A DNA stretch of 34,767 nt from Pseudomonas sichuanensis (GCF_003231305.1 NZ_QKVM01000063.1:1-34767); one strand, 5' to 3'. Positions 1 to 8,880 are shown, counted from the stretch's first letter. Made by a program: numbers and translations. Notes: generated from the sequence alone by a model not told the origin.

Positions 1-17
1 GGCCGCACGATCAGTCG

Positions 18-221
18 CTAGGCCAGTGCCTCGCGCACTTTCGGATCAAGCCCTTCCCCCGCATGGGCCTCGATCCACTCCCCCAACTGCTTGCGCATCG
101 CCGGGGTCCAGAAGCTTTGCAGGTGCTGGCGCACGCCCTGCACCGCCTTGTCCCGGTCCGGCTCGCTGTCGAAGTAGTGGGCGATCTGGTTGGCCATCTT
201 CACCAGGTTGTCGCTGCTCAT
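18..221 (-). CDS. fdsD: NAD-dependent formate dehydrogenase, delta subunit
   Basis: This small protein of 67 residues matches the FdsD family in length and pattern (start MSSDNLVKMANQIAHYF, then a conserved FW near residue 37 and a W near residue 49). FdsD is a small accessory subunit of the cytosolic molybdenum formate dehydrogenase that oxidises formate to CO2 and reduces NAD+. In the family it is thought to help assemble or stabilise the complex rather than carry cofactors, and no cysteine is present here. Its ATG overlaps the stop of fdsA by four bases (ATGA), so translation is coupled. It is the last gene of the operon visible in the window. An fdsC/fdhD-type chaperone gene might lie further left, outside the window. 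Confidence 0.9.
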   Translation of the reverse strand: MSSDNLVKMANQIAHYFDSEPDRDKAVQGVRQHLQSFWTPAMRKQLGEWIEAHAGEGLDPKVREALA

Positions 222-3103
222 CGGCGCACCTCTGCCTTTTCCTTGCCTTGCGCCTGACGTCGCTCGTCGAGCAGGCGCCGCTGTTCGTCACTGAAGCTCT
301 GGTAGCGCTTCTGCCATTCCGACGGCTGGAACACCTTCACCACCTCCACTGCGGTGACTTTGTACTCGGGGCAGTTGGTGGCCCAGTCGGAGTTGTCGGT
401 GGTGATCACGTTGGCGCCGGACTCGGGGAAGTGGAAGGTGGTGTACACCACCCCCGCCGCCACCCGCCCGCTGACCCTGGCACGCAGCACGCTCTGCCCC
501 GCACGGCTGCCCACGCCGACCCAGTCGCCGTCGCTGATGCCGCGGCTCTCGGCGTCGCTGGGGTGGATCTCCAGGCGGTCCTCGGCGTGCCAGGCGACGT
601 TCTCGGTACGCCGGGTCTGCGCACCGACGTTGTACTGGCTGAGGATGCGCCCGGTGGTCAGCAGCAGCGGGTAGCGGTTGTTGACCTTCTCGTCGGTGGG
701 CACATAACCGGTGAGCATGAAGCGGCCCTTGCCGCGCACGAACTGGTCGATGTGCATGGTCGGGGTGCCATCGGGGGCGGCGTCGTTGCATGGCCACTGC
801 AGGCTGCCGTGGCGGTCGATCTCGCTGTAGCTGACGCGGTGGAAGGTCGGCGTCAGGCGGGCAATTTCGTCCATGATCTCGGACGGGTGGCGGTACTGCA
901 TCGGGTAACCCAGGGCATTGGCCAGGGCCATGGTGGCTTCCCAGTCGGCCTTGCCGGCCAGCGGCTCCATCACCTTGCGTACCCGCGAAATGCGCCGTTC
1001 GGCGTTGGTGAAGGTGCCGTCCTTTTCCAGGAACGAACTGCCCGGCAGGAACACATGGGCAAACTTGGCCGTTTCGTTGAGGAAGATGTCCTGCACCACC
1101 ACGCATTCCATCGCCAGCAAGGCAGCGGTGACGTGCTGGGTGTTGGGGTCGCTCTGGGCAATGTCCTCACCCTGGCAGTACAGCGCCTTGAAGCTGCCAT
1201 CGAGCGCGGCCTCGAACATGTTGGGGATGCGCAGCCCAGGGTCGGGTTGCAGCGTCACGCCCCAGGCCTGCTCAAACTCGCTGCGCACACTGGCGTTGGA
1301 GATATGCCGATAGCCGGGCAGCTCGTGAGGGAACGAGCCCATGTCGCAGGAACCCTGCACGTTGTTCTGCCCGCGCAGCGGGTTCACCCCGACCCCTTCA
1401 CGGCCGATGTTGCCGGTGGCCATGGCCAGGTTGGCGATGCCCATCACCGCGGTGCTGCCCTGGCTGTGCTCGGTCACGCCCAGGCCGTAGTAGATCGCCG
1501 CATTGCCGCCTGTGGCGTACAGCCGGGCGGCGGCGCGGATCTGTTCGGCGGGCACGCCGCACACCGGGCCAAGCAGCTCCGGGGCGTTTTCGGGCAGGGC
1601 GACGAAATCGCGCCAGCGGGCAAAGTCCTCGGTCTCGCAGCGGGCATCGATGAAGCGCTGGTCGAGCAGGCCTTCGCTGACGATTACATGGGCCAGGGCG
1701 TTGAGCATGGCCACGTTGGTGCCCGGGCGCAGTTGCAGGTGCAGTTCGGCACGGGCGTGGGGCGAGTCCACCAGGTCGATGCGCCGGGGGTCGATGACGA
1801 TCAGCCGCGCGCCCTGACGCAAGCGGCGCTTGAGCTGCGAGCCGAACACCGGGTGGGCGTCGGTGGGGTTGGCGCCGATCACCAGCACCACGTCGGCCTG
1901 CATCACCGAATCGAAACTCTGGGTGCCGGCGGATTCGCCGAGTGTCTGCTTGAGGCCATAGCCGGTCGGTGAGTGGCAGACCCGCGCGCAGGTGTCGACG
2001 TTGTTGTTGCCGAATGCGGTGCGTACCAGCTTCTGCACCAGGTACGCCTCTTCGTTGGTGCAGCGGCTGGAGGTGATGCCGCCGATGGAATCGCGCCCGT
2101 ACTTGAGCTGGATGCGGCGCAACTCACTGGCGGCATAGGTCACCGCCTCGTCCCAGCTGACTTCCTGCCACGGGTCTTGCAGGCGCTTGCGGATCATCGG
2201 TTTGGTGATGCGGTCGGGGTGGGTGGCGTAGCCCCAGGCGAAGCGGCCCTTGACGCAGGCGTGGCCGTGGTTGGCGCCGCCCTGCTTGTCCGGGACCATG
2301 CGCACCAACTGGTCGCCCTTCATCTCGGCACGGAACGAGCAGCCCACACCGCAATAAGCACAGGTGGTGATCACCGCGCGCTCGGGCTGGCCGAGCTGGA
2401 CCAGGCTTTTTTCGCTGAGGGTCGCGGTCGGGCAGGCCTGCACGCAGGCGCCGCAGGAGACGCATTCGGAGCTGAGAAAATCGGCGCCACCGGCGGCGGC
2501 CACCCGCGAGTCGAAACCGCGCCCGGTGATGGTCAGGGCGAAGGTGCCCTGGATGTCTTCGCAAGCACGCACACAGCGGCTGCAGACGATGCACTTGCTG
2601 GGTTCGTAGTCGAAGTACGGGTTGGACACGTCCTTCCGTTCATTCAGGTGGTTGTCGCCGTCATAGCCGTAGCGCACCTCGCGCAGGCCGACCTGGCCGG
2701 CGACGGTCTGCAGCTCGCAATTGCCGTTGGCCGAGCAGGTCAGGCAGTCCAGCGGGTGGTCGGAAATGTACAGCTCCATCACATTGCGCCGCAGGTCGGC
2801 CAGGCGCGGGGTTTGCGTGCGCACCACCATGCCTTCGTTGACCGGCGTGGTGCACGACGCCGGGTAGCCGCGCATGCCGTCGATCTCGACCATGCACATG
2901 CGGCACGAGCCGAAGGCTTCGAGGCTGTCGGTGGCACACAGCTTGGGGATGGTGGTGCCGAGCAGCGCGGCGGCGCGCATCACCGAGGTGCCGGCGGGCA
3001 CACTGATCGAACGGCCATCGATGACCAGGCTGACCTGCACGTCGCTGACGCGCTCGGGGGTGCCCAGGTCGATATCGCTGCTGGGGTCGAAGTAGTTGAT
3101 CAT
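218..3103 (-). CDS. fdsA: NAD-dependent formate dehydrogenase, catalytic molybdopterin alpha subunit
   Basis: This is the 961-residue catalytic subunit that oxidises formate at a bis-MGD molybdenum centre and passes electrons through iron-sulfur clusters to FdsB. The order of parts is: N-terminal 2Fe-2S domain (cysteines about 56, 67, 70, 84), a His/Cys-rich NuoG-type cluster motif (HPLDC..C near 117-129), two ferredoxin 4Fe-4S motifs (CIVCSRCVRAC at 171-181 and CVSCGACVQAC at 214-224), the cluster motif at the start of the Mo domain (CAYCGVGC from 248), then the molybdopterin oxidoreductase domain. The Mo-binding Cys-His pair is in ARVCHSPT (Cys376, His377). The longest reading frame begins at 3334, but the ATG at 3103 overlaps the fdsB stop (ATGA) and gives the usual FdsA N-terminus, so that start is used. 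Length is normal for the family. Confidence 0.95.
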   Translation of the reverse strand: MINYFDPSSDIDLGTPERVSDVQVSLVIDGRSISVPAGTSVMRAAALLGTTIPKLCATDSLEAFGSCRMCMVEIDGMRGYPASCTTPVNEGMVVRTQTPRLADLRRNVMELYISDHPLDCLTCSANGNCELQTVAGQVGLREVRYGYDGDNHLNERKDVSNPYFDYEPSKCIVCSRCVRACEDIQGTFALTITGRGFDSRVAAAGGADFLSSECVSCGACVQACPTATLSEKSLVQLGQPERAVITTCAYCGVGCSFRAEMKGDQLVRMVPDKQGGANHGHACVKGRFAWGYATHPDRITKPMIRKRLQDPWQEVSWDEAVTYAASELRRIQLKYGRDSIGGITSSRCTNEEAYLVQKLVRTAFGNNNVDTCARVCHSPTGYGLKQTLGESAGTQSFDSVMQADVVLVIGANPTDAHPVFGSQLKRRLRQGARLIVIDPRRIDLVDSPHARAELHLQLRPGTNVAMLNALAHVIVSEGLLDQRFIDARCETEDFARWRDFVALPENAPELLGPVCGVPAEQIRAAARLYATGGNAAIYYGLGVTEHSQGSTAVMGIANLAMATGNIGREGVGVNPLRGQNNVQGSCDMGSFPHELPGYRHISNASVRSEFEQAWGVTLQPDPGLRIPNMFEAALDGSFKALYCQGEDIAQSDPNTQHVTAALLAMECVVVQDIFLNETAKFAHVFLPGSSFLEKDGTFTNAERRISRVRKVMEPLAGKADWEATMALANALGYPMQYRHPSEIMDEIARLTPTFHRVSYSEIDRHGSLQWPCNDAAPDGTPTMHIDQFVRGKGRFMLTGYVPTDEKVNNRYPLLLTTGRILSQYNVGAQTRRTENVAWHAEDRLEIHPSDAESRGISDGDWVGVGSRAGQSVLRARVSGRVAAGVVYTTFHFPESGANVITTDNSDWATNCPEYKVTAVEVVKVFQPSEWQKRYQSFSDEQRRLLDERRQAQGKEKAEVRR

Positions 3104-4644
3104 TGCGCGGCCTCCAGGCCGAAATCGGCGGGGAAGTGCTTGAGGGCGCTGGCCACGGGATACGAGGTCATCCCGCCCATGGCGCACAGCGAACCGTACT
3201 GCATCGTGTCGCAAAGGTCGCGCAGCAGGCCGGCCTGGCTTTCGCGCATGGCTGGGTCGGTGCTGGCGATCAGCCGGTCGACCACCTCGACGCCGCGGGT
3301 CGAACCGATCCGGCACGGCGTGCACTTGCCGCACGACTCTTCGGCGCAGAACTGCAGGGCGAAGCGCGCCATGCCGGCCATGTTCAGGGTGTCGTCGGCC
3401 AGCACCACACCGCCGTGGCCAAGCATCGCGCCCATGGCGGCGAAGGCCTCGTAGTCCAGCGGCGTGTCGAACTGGGCCGGCGGCACCCAGGCGCCCAGCG
3501 GGCCGCCGACCTGCGCGGCCTTGATCGGCCGGCCGCTGGCGGTACCGCCGCCATAGCCTTCCACCAGCTCGCGTAGCGTGAGGCCAAACGCACGCTCCAC
3601 CAGGCCGCCGTGGCGAACATTGCCGGCCAGCTGGAACGGCAGGGTGCCCAGCGAGCGGCCCATGCCGAAGTCGCGGTAGTACGCCGCCCCCTTGGCCAGG
3701 ATGGTCGGGATCGAGGCCAGGGTGAGCACGTTGTGCACCAGTGTCGGTAGGCCGAACAGCCCCTCCAGCGCTGGCAGCGGTGGCTTGGCGCGGACGATGC
3801 CGCGCTTGCCTTCGAGGGATTCGAGCAGCGCGGTTTCCTCGCCGCAGATATAGGCGCCCGCCCCAACCCGCACCTGCAGGTCGAAGGCCACACCTTTGCC
3901 TGCGACGTCCAGGTAACCGGCTTCGCGGGCCAGCAGGATCGCCTCGTTCAGGGTGCGGATGGCATCCGGGTACTCCGAGCGCACATAGATGTAGCCTTTG
4001 CTCGCCCCCACGGCGAGCCCGGCGATGATCATGCCCTCGATCAGCAGGAACGGGTCGCCCTCCATCAGCATGCGGTCGGCGAAAGTGCCGGAGTCACCCT
4101 CGTCGGCATTGCACACCACGTATTTCTGCACGGCCTGGGCCTGGCGCACGGTGCGCCACTTGATGCCCGCCGGGAACGCCGCGCCGCCCCGGCCACGCAG
4201 GCCGGACTCAAGCACGGCGGCGACCACCTCGTCGCCCTCCATCAGCGTGGCCCGGCGCAGGCCCTCGAAGCCGCCGTTGGCGTGGTAGTCGTCCAGCGAC
4301 AGCGGCCGGGTAATGCCCGCGCGGGCAAACAGCAGGCGTTGCTGGGTTTTCAGGTAAGGAATCTGCTCGACCAGGCCCAGTGCCAGGGCATGGCCTGGCT
4401 CGCCTGTGGCCAGGGCGTCGAGCAAGCCCGGCACGTCTTCGACCGAGACCGGGCCGAAACCCAGGCGGCCGGCGTCGCTTTCCAGCTCGACCAACGGCTC
4501 CAGCCAGTACAGGCCACGCGAACTGGTGCGCTGGATGCGCAGCGGCAGTTGGCGACGCTCGGCCTCACGGGCCAACGCATCGGCCACCTGATCGGCGCCG
4601 ACGGCGCGGGCCACCGAATCACAGGGAATGCACAGGTTCAACAT
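3100..4644 (-). CDS. fdsB: NAD-dependent formate dehydrogenase, flavin/NAD-binding beta subunit
   Basis: This 514-residue NuoF-like subunit binds FMN and NAD+ and is the site where electrons from formate reduce NAD+. A short thioredoxin-like N-terminal region (about 1-110) is followed by the NuoF core: the glycine-rich GLRGRGGAAFPAG loop near residue 150 for NADH/FMN, the NADEGDSGTF segment, and GAYICGEETALLES. The C-terminal 4Fe-4S motif is ESCGKCTPCRIG, with a further cysteine in YGSLCAMGG. FdsG lies upstream with a seven-base overlap, and the stop overlaps the fdsA start by four bases. The cluster is read as one coupled unit. Assignment to Fds rather than respiratory complex I follows from the adjacent FdsA and FdsD and the lack of nuo membrane genes. 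Confidence 0.95.
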   Translation of the reverse strand: MLNLCIPCDSVARAVGADQVADALAREAERRQLPLRIQRTSSRGLYWLEPLVELESDAGRLGFGPVSVEDVPGLLDALATGEPGHALALGLVEQIPYLKTQQRLLFARAGITRPLSLDDYHANGGFEGLRRATLMEGDEVVAAVLESGLRGRGGAAFPAGIKWRTVRQAQAVQKYVVCNADEGDSGTFADRMLMEGDPFLLIEGMIIAGLAVGASKGYIYVRSEYPDAIRTLNEAILLAREAGYLDVAGKGVAFDLQVRVGAGAYICGEETALLESLEGKRGIVRAKPPLPALEGLFGLPTLVHNVLTLASIPTILAKGAAYYRDFGMGRSLGTLPFQLAGNVRHGGLVERAFGLTLRELVEGYGGGTASGRPIKAAQVGGPLGAWVPPAQFDTPLDYEAFAAMGAMLGHGGVVLADDTLNMAGMARFALQFCAEESCGKCTPCRIGSTRGVEVVDRLIASTDPAMRESQAGLLRDLCDTMQYGSLCAMGGMTSYPVASALKHFPADFGLEAAQ

Positions 4645-5123
4645 GCCTTCACCTCCTCACGGCAGCCATCCACTAGCGCCCGCAAACGCTCGGGGGTGAG
4701 CCGTGCGTGCAACTGGCCATCGAGCTCGAGCGCCGGTGAACAGGCACAAGCGCCCAGGCAGTAGACCGGGCGCAGGCTCAACGCGCCATCCGCGCTGGTG
4801 CCGTGGTCGTCCAGGCCAAGCTGCTCACGCAACTGTGCGGCCAGCGCCTCGGCGCCGCGGCTCTGGCAGGACTCGGCGCGGCACAGGCGCAGCGTGTGCC
4901 GGGCAGGCGGTGTGGTGCGAAAGTCGTGGTAGAAGCTGATGACCCCACGCACCTCGGCCAGGCTGAGGTTGAGGGCATGGGCGATTTCATTGATGGCGAT
5001 GTCGGGGATATAACCGACGCCGGCCTGGATAGCGTGGAGGATCGGCAACAAGGCGCCGGGAGTGTCCTTCTCACGGGCCAGGACGCGCTGGATCAGGGGC
5101 AGGTGGTTCAACTCATCAGGCAT
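4638..5123 (-). CDS. fdsG: NAD-dependent formate dehydrogenase, gamma subunit
   Basis: This NuoE-like protein of 161 residues carries one 2Fe-2S cluster in a thioredoxin fold. The ligand pattern is visible as LCRAESCQSRG followed later by YCLGACACSPAL. An N-terminal helical segment (LPILHAIQAGVGYIP..AINEIAHALNLSLAEVRGVISFYH) is the standard NuoE/FdsG domain. An in-frame GTG at 5150 would add nine residues, but the ATG at 5123 has GAGG eight bases upstream and gives the usual family start, so 5123 is preferred. It is the first gene of the operon. The 237 bases upstream of it hold no recognisable LysR (fdsR) gene. I saw no clear promoter there. Confidence 0.93.
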   Translation of the reverse strand: MPDELNHLPLIQRVLAREKDTPGALLPILHAIQAGVGYIPDIAINEIAHALNLSLAEVRGVISFYHDFRTTPPARHTLRLCRAESCQSRGAEALAAQLREQLGLDDHGTSADGALSLRPVYCLGACACSPALELDGQLHARLTPERLRALVDGCREEVKAC

Positions 5124-5360
5124 ACAGCAAACCTCGGCAACCCGGGCCACGCCGAAACGCGAGCAGTACCCGGCGGTGTTCAGCTGCGGTGCGCGGCCAC
5201 GTCACGGCGGCGGTGTGCCGGGCACCCTCCTTGCCTGCGGCCAGGCGTCTAAGTGCGCGCGGTCCGAAGGCATCCTCTGAGCATGGCAGGTCTGGGGCAA
5301 GGGGGTTGTGCGCGGGCGACCAGGCGCATCCTGAAACCGACCAGATGCCCCTGCGGATCG

Positions 5361-5993
5361 CTATCGCGCAAGCCGCGCCAGGCGCTGCAAGGTAGCGATC
5401 ACCTGCGGATCACGCGCTTCGAGCACATCGGCCTGAATGCGCGCGATCACGGCCTTGAGCAGCTCGGTCTGGGACATATCGGCCTGCTGCATCAGCGCCA
5501 GGAAGTCCTCGGCCATGTGTGCGTTGACCTTCATCGACAGGCGCCGGGTCGCGCTGCCGGCCGGCAAACCTCGCTGTTGGCGCTGCTGCTCGAGCGCCTG
5601 CAGGAAGGCCTCATGGGCAGGCCGCAAGCCCTCGCCCTGCCCGGCTTGCAGCAACTGCTGCAGGTAGTGGGCCAGCAACAGCTTGCGCAGATGGACCCCG
5701 GCCTCGCGGCAGACGGTATGCAGGGCTGCGTCAAGAATGTCCAGGTACACCGCCGGCAACCTGGCCTCGATGGATTTCAGTTGCTCCTTGCGCGCCTCGC
5801 GGATCGCTGGCGTGGATTGCGCCGGAAGGGCAACCACGGTGTCGCAGCGGTCGCACACCCCCACCAGAATGTCCCGTGCCACGCCTTGCCCATCACTGAA
5901 CGGTACGTCACGGCGCAGGTAACGCGTGGTTACCACTGCCTGGCAGTGCTCGCAGAGCGCCTTGCCGGTATCGCCTTCGAAAAGAATCGTCAT
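5361..5993 (-). CDS. Putative antitoxin with YgiT-type zinc finger
   Basis: The N-terminus has two CxxC pairs (CEHC near residue 14 and CDRC near 49), as in YgiT/MqsA-type zinc-binding antitoxin domains. The middle is helical and Gln/Leu-rich. The C-terminal stretch from RRLSMKVNAHMAEDFLALM resembles a short strand plus two helices of a ribbon-helix-helix or related DNA-binding module, not the Xre domain of classical MqsA. It follows a 96-residue gene that looks like its toxin. The ATG at 5993 gives 210 residues. A GTG at 6008 forms a GTGA overlap with the toxin stop and would give 215 residues; either start could be used. Expected role: neutralise the partner and repress the shared promoter. 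This is inferred from arrangement and zinc finger, not from a recognised named family. Confidence 0.55.
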   Translation of the reverse strand: MTILFEGDTGKALCEHCQAVVTTRYLRRDVPFSDGQGVARDILVGVCDRCDTVVALPAQSTPAIREARKEQLKSIEARLPAVYLDILDAALHTVCREAGVHLRKLLLAHYLQQLLQAGQGEGLRPAHEAFLQALEQQRQQRGLPAGSATRRLSMKVNAHMAEDFLALMQQADMSQTELLKAVIARIQADVLEARDPQVIATLQRLARLAR

Positions 5994-6004
5994 CGCCTGG
6001 ATAC

Positions 6005-6295
6005 TCACTGATGAACGCTGATGAACCAGGTATCTGGCTCGAGAAAATAGAACTTGATGTACCAACCGTGCCACCTGATCAGGTGAACTTCGACCGATGC
6101 CACCGTGTGATGGGGGCTGCTGCGGTAATGGGTGCCGTTGCAGGCGAGGACGACGTCGATGACTTGCGCCGCCGTAACCGCACCAGTCGCCAACAGGTTC
6201 TTCACCTCGATATCGCCGCGTGACGCATGCAGATAATCACCTGCTTCGAGGGCTGCGATCACTGCGCGCCTCGCTGCTTTGAAGCCTTTTTGCAT
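6005..6295 (-). CDS. Putative RelE/MqsR-like toxin of a toxin-antitoxin pair
   Basis: A compact 96-residue protein that begins MQKGFKAARRAVIAAL and ends in a beta-rich stretch (GWYIKFYFLEPDTWFISVHQ). Size, an N-terminal helical region with a DIEVKNLLATG segment, and a C-terminal sheet with aromatic and basic residues suggest the RelE-like mRNase fold seen in MqsR and DUF4258-type proteins. It lies directly before a gene with a YgiT-like zinc finger, giving the toxin-first order typical of mqsRA and higBA. An AGGG motif lies about eight bases before the ATG. A palindrome and a larger hairpin sit just upstream and could be the operator. I cannot assign a precise family; a non-toxin role remains possible. 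Confidence 0.5.
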   Translation of the reverse strand: MQKGFKAARRAVIAALEAGDYLHASRGDIEVKNLLATGAVTAAQVIDVVLACNGTHYRSSPHHTVASVEVHLIRWHGWYIKFYFLEPDTWFISVHQ

Positions 6296-6311
6296 AGGAC
6301 ATCCCTGTCGA

Positions 6312-6327
6312 TACGAAAATCATCGTA
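6312..6327. promoter_or_regulatory. Palindrome upstream of the putative TA pair
   Basis: TACGA-N6-TCGTA is a perfect 5+5 dyad located 17-32 bases before the toxin start codon. Toxin-antitoxin operons are usually autoregulated at such sites. Chance occurrence cannot be excluded for so short a repeat. Confidence 0.35.
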
Positions 6328-6331
6328 CACA

Positions 6332-6365
6332 CCTGAGGCGAATGCCAGCTTTCCATTGCCTCAGG
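6332..6365. repeat. Imperfect hairpin upstream of the putative TA pair
   Basis: CCTGAGGC and GCCTCAGG face each other, and the stem continues with AATG/CATT after a single bulged G. This makes a 12-bp stem around a nine-base loop (CCAGCTTTC). No run of T follows on either strand, so it does not look like an intrinsic terminator. It may be a second operator or an mRNA leader structure of the toxin-antitoxin operon. The remaining bases to about 6750 contain no gene I can support. Confidence 0.5.
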
Positions 6366-6752
6366 CGACCAGTGGCGCTCCGGCAGGCTCTGCCAAAACA
6401 CATCACGTGGGATTGACTATGGTTCTGCGCAGCAGCCGCTGACGCGCGGCTGTGTTACCAGTGCTTTCACAATGTTTCCCGATGTGCCGAGGCCGGTTTT
6501 CGATAGGGCACTGGAGGCTGCCTGGGGCGTCGTCACGGCACCTGTGGCCGCCCTCGCCCATTCGCCAAGCAATTGAAATGGAATGCAATGACTAAAGGCC
6601 TGTACGATACGCGCCGGCAGCCGGGGCCCTGCCCTGGATGACGCCTGCGCTGTTCACCATGGAAGCTGTAGTGCCCTGCGGGCCCACTCGCAGGCACGTT
6701 GCGTGCTGCCTGGATCCAGAAGGCGATTGGAAGGGAATTAAGGACTACCACT

Positions 6753-8843
6753 GTGTCAAACGACAAAAGCTATCCGCTCACGCCACACGATGTTTCAAAC
6801 GTTCTTCCGCCCAGCGGTGCAACGACTACCCAGCCGGCCCAAGGCACCGCAAGAACAGTTGATTATCGAGCGGACATCGACGGGCTGCGCGCGATTGCCG
6901 TTTTGCTGGTGCTGGTCTTCCATGGCGGGCTCACGCTGTTCCCGTCGGGGTTCATCGGCGTCGATATCTTCTTCGTCATTTCCGGCTACCTGACCTCTTC
7001 GATCATCCTCAGGTCGATGGAAAAAGGCACGTTCACGTTTTCCGGTTTTTACGCGCGTCGGATCTGGCGGCTTCAGCCAGCGGTGCTGGCCCTGTTGGTC
7101 GGTACCCTGGCCGTGGCCTCCGTGCTGTACCTGCCCGATGACTATGTCAATTTCCTGAAGAGCGAAAAGTACACAAGCCTGCTGCTGTCAAACCAGTACT
7201 TCGGCAAGGCAACGGGCGGCTATGCGACAGCGGACGCCGCGACCCTGCTGCTCATGCACACCTGGTCGCTGGCCATCGAGTGGCAATGGTACATCGTGCT
7301 GCCGCTGGGGCTATGGCTGCTGAACCGCTCGCTGAGCAAACGCCAGCTGGGCTATGCCTGTGTCCTGTTGACGCTGCTGTCGTTCGGCGCCGCCCTGTAC
7401 ATTTCCAAGGCTTTCTATGGGCATGGCTACTACTTCTTCACGGCGCGCATCTTCGAACTGATGATCGGCTCCTGCGTCGCCGTGCTGGGCAACGGCAGGA
7501 AACAGCCTGGCAAGGTCCTGGCCTCGGCCATCGCACTGATTGCGTTGCTGGTCATCGTCCTGACCGCCCTGCAGGTCATCCCGGTGGCGAGCTACCCGGA
7601 CCACCACGCGCTGCTGGTCTGCCTGGCCACCGCCGCGCTGCTGTTCGTCGGCCCCTCCAGCATCACCTCCCGGCTGCTGTCGGCCCGGCCGGTGGTATTG
7701 ATCGGTTTGATCTCGTACTCGCTGTACCTGTGGCACTGGCCGATCATCGCCACCGTCAACTACCTGGGCATGGAAAAGACCCCAACGGTCATCGCCAGCT
7801 ACTTCGCCCTCACCTTCGCCCTGGCCACGCTGTCCTACCTGCTGGTGGAAAAACCACTGCGTCACTCGCGCCTGGGCTTCACCAAGACCCTCGGCCTGAT
7901 GCTGATCGTACCGGCCATCGGCCTGTCGGCACTGCATGACGCCGGGAAGAAGGCCGACGGCTGGCCCGCCCGCTTCGACTACGGTACCGGCGGCGTCCTG
8001 ACCCGCCTCAAGGCCGCCGAAGTGCCTCACCGTGAAAAATGCCTGGAAGGTGCCCGCGATGGCTCGGACGAGCGTTGCGCCATGGGCGACGTGCAGTCGC
8101 CAACCAAGGCGCTGCTGATCGGCGACTCGTTCTCCAACCAGGAGTGGGGCTTCATCGATACCCTGGCCAAGGACGCGAACATCTCGGTCATGGCGCAATC
8201 CTTCTCCGCCTGCCTGACCCTGCCTGGCGTGTACCTGTACGACTGGTACAAGTTCAAGGAGCTGTACGTCACCTGCCACGCGGCCAGCGCCGACTATTAC
8301 CAACTGATCAAGCAGAACCAGTACAAGTACGTGATGCTCGGCCAGATCTGGGAGAACTACGTGAACACCGACAAAGTGGTCACCTCCCTGGAGGACGAGC
8401 GTACCGAAGCACTCTCCAACCAACGGCTGAAAGTTGCACTGCTCGACGGGCTGCGGGCCATCCGAGAGGCCGGTGCCATTCCGGTAATCGTCAAGGCCAA
8501 CATGATCATGCCGGCCAACGTCAACAACTGCGTGTACCGCAACATCAAAATGCGTGGGATGTTCGGCGTCGCGGCCGAAAGCGCGCATTGCAACCAGCAA
8601 CCTTGGGATGGCGTTGAAGATCCCAAGCTCACCGCACTGTTCAAGGCCGCGCAGGAGGCTTATCCAGAGCTGATCATCATCGATCCGAAGGATGCCCAGT
8701 GCCGGGACGGCGCCTGCCTGATGGCGATCGACGGGGTGCCGGTGTACCGCGATATCGGCCATATCACCGATTACGCCTCGTACTGGTTCGGCCAGCAGTA
8801 CCTGCAGCACAAGGGCAACCCCTTCCTGCAACCTGCCCGGTAA
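6753..8843 (+). CDS. Membrane acyltransferase with C-terminal SGNH domain (OafA/YrhL type)
   Basis: This 696-residue inner-membrane protein likely transfers acetyl groups to a cell-surface glycan such as O-antigen or another polysaccharide. The acyltransferase-3 domain starts at YRADIDGLRAIAV (about residue 38), with the conserved His in LVFHGGL (His57) and FIGVDIFFVISGYL, followed by about ten membrane segments to residue ~400. The C-terminal part is an SGNH esterase-like domain: GDSF with Ser459 and a DxxH motif (Asp667, His670). The reading frame opens at a TTG (6699), but GTG at 6753 has AAGGA eight bases upstream and is the more credible start. No other glycan genes lie nearby, so the substrate cannot be named. 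The 3' end faces nrsF across a strong hairpin. Confidence 0.88.
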   Translation: MSNDKSYPLTPHDVSNVLPPSGATTTQPAQGTARTVDYRADIDGLRAIAVLLVLVFHGGLTLFPSGFIGVDIFFVISGYLTSSIILRSMEKGTFTFSGFYARRIWRLQPAVLALLVGTLAVASVLYLPDDYVNFLKSEKYTSLLLSNQYFGKATGGYATADAATLLLMHTWSLAIEWQWYIVLPLGLWLLNRSLSKRQLGYACVLLTLLSFGAALYISKAFYGHGYYFFTARIFELMIGSCVAVLGNGRKQPGKVLASAIALIALLVIVLTALQVIPVASYPDHHALLVCLATAALLFVGPSSITSRLLSARPVVLIGLISYSLYLWHWPIIATVNYLGMEKTPTVIASYFALTFALATLSYLLVEKPLRHSRLGFTKTLGLMLIVPAIGLSALHDAGKKADGWPARFDYGTGGVLTRLKAAEVPHREKCLEGARDGSDERCAMGDVQSPTKALLIGDSFSNQEWGFIDTLAKDANISVMAQSFSACLTLPGVYLYDWYKFKELYVTCHAASADYYQLIKQNQYKYVMLGQIWENYVNTDKVVTSLEDERTEALSNQRLKVALLDGLRAIREAGAIPVIVKANMIMPANVNNCVYRNIKMRGMFGVAAESAHCNQQPWDGVEDPKLTALFKAAQEAYPELIIIDPKDAQCRDGACLMAIDGVPVYRDIGHITDYASYWFGQQYLQHKGNPFLQPAR

Positions 8844-8853
8844 AAACGGGCCA

Positions 8854-8880
8854 GCAGGGCCAGCGCAAGGCTGGCCCTGC
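8854..8880 (-). terminator. Hairpin between convergent genes
   Basis: A perfect 11-bp stem (GCAGGGCCAGC / GCTGGCCCTGC) with a five-base loop sits between the convergent acyltransferase and nrsF genes. Read on the minus strand it is followed after seven bases by TTTTT, so it best fits a terminator for the sigF-nrsF transcript. It could also stop plus-strand transcription, but no T-run follows there. Confidence 0.6.

Noticed and set aside
26..1972. Long open frame on the plus strand across fdsA
   Set aside because: Shadow of a GC-rich gene on the other strand; the minus strand has full FdsA motifs.
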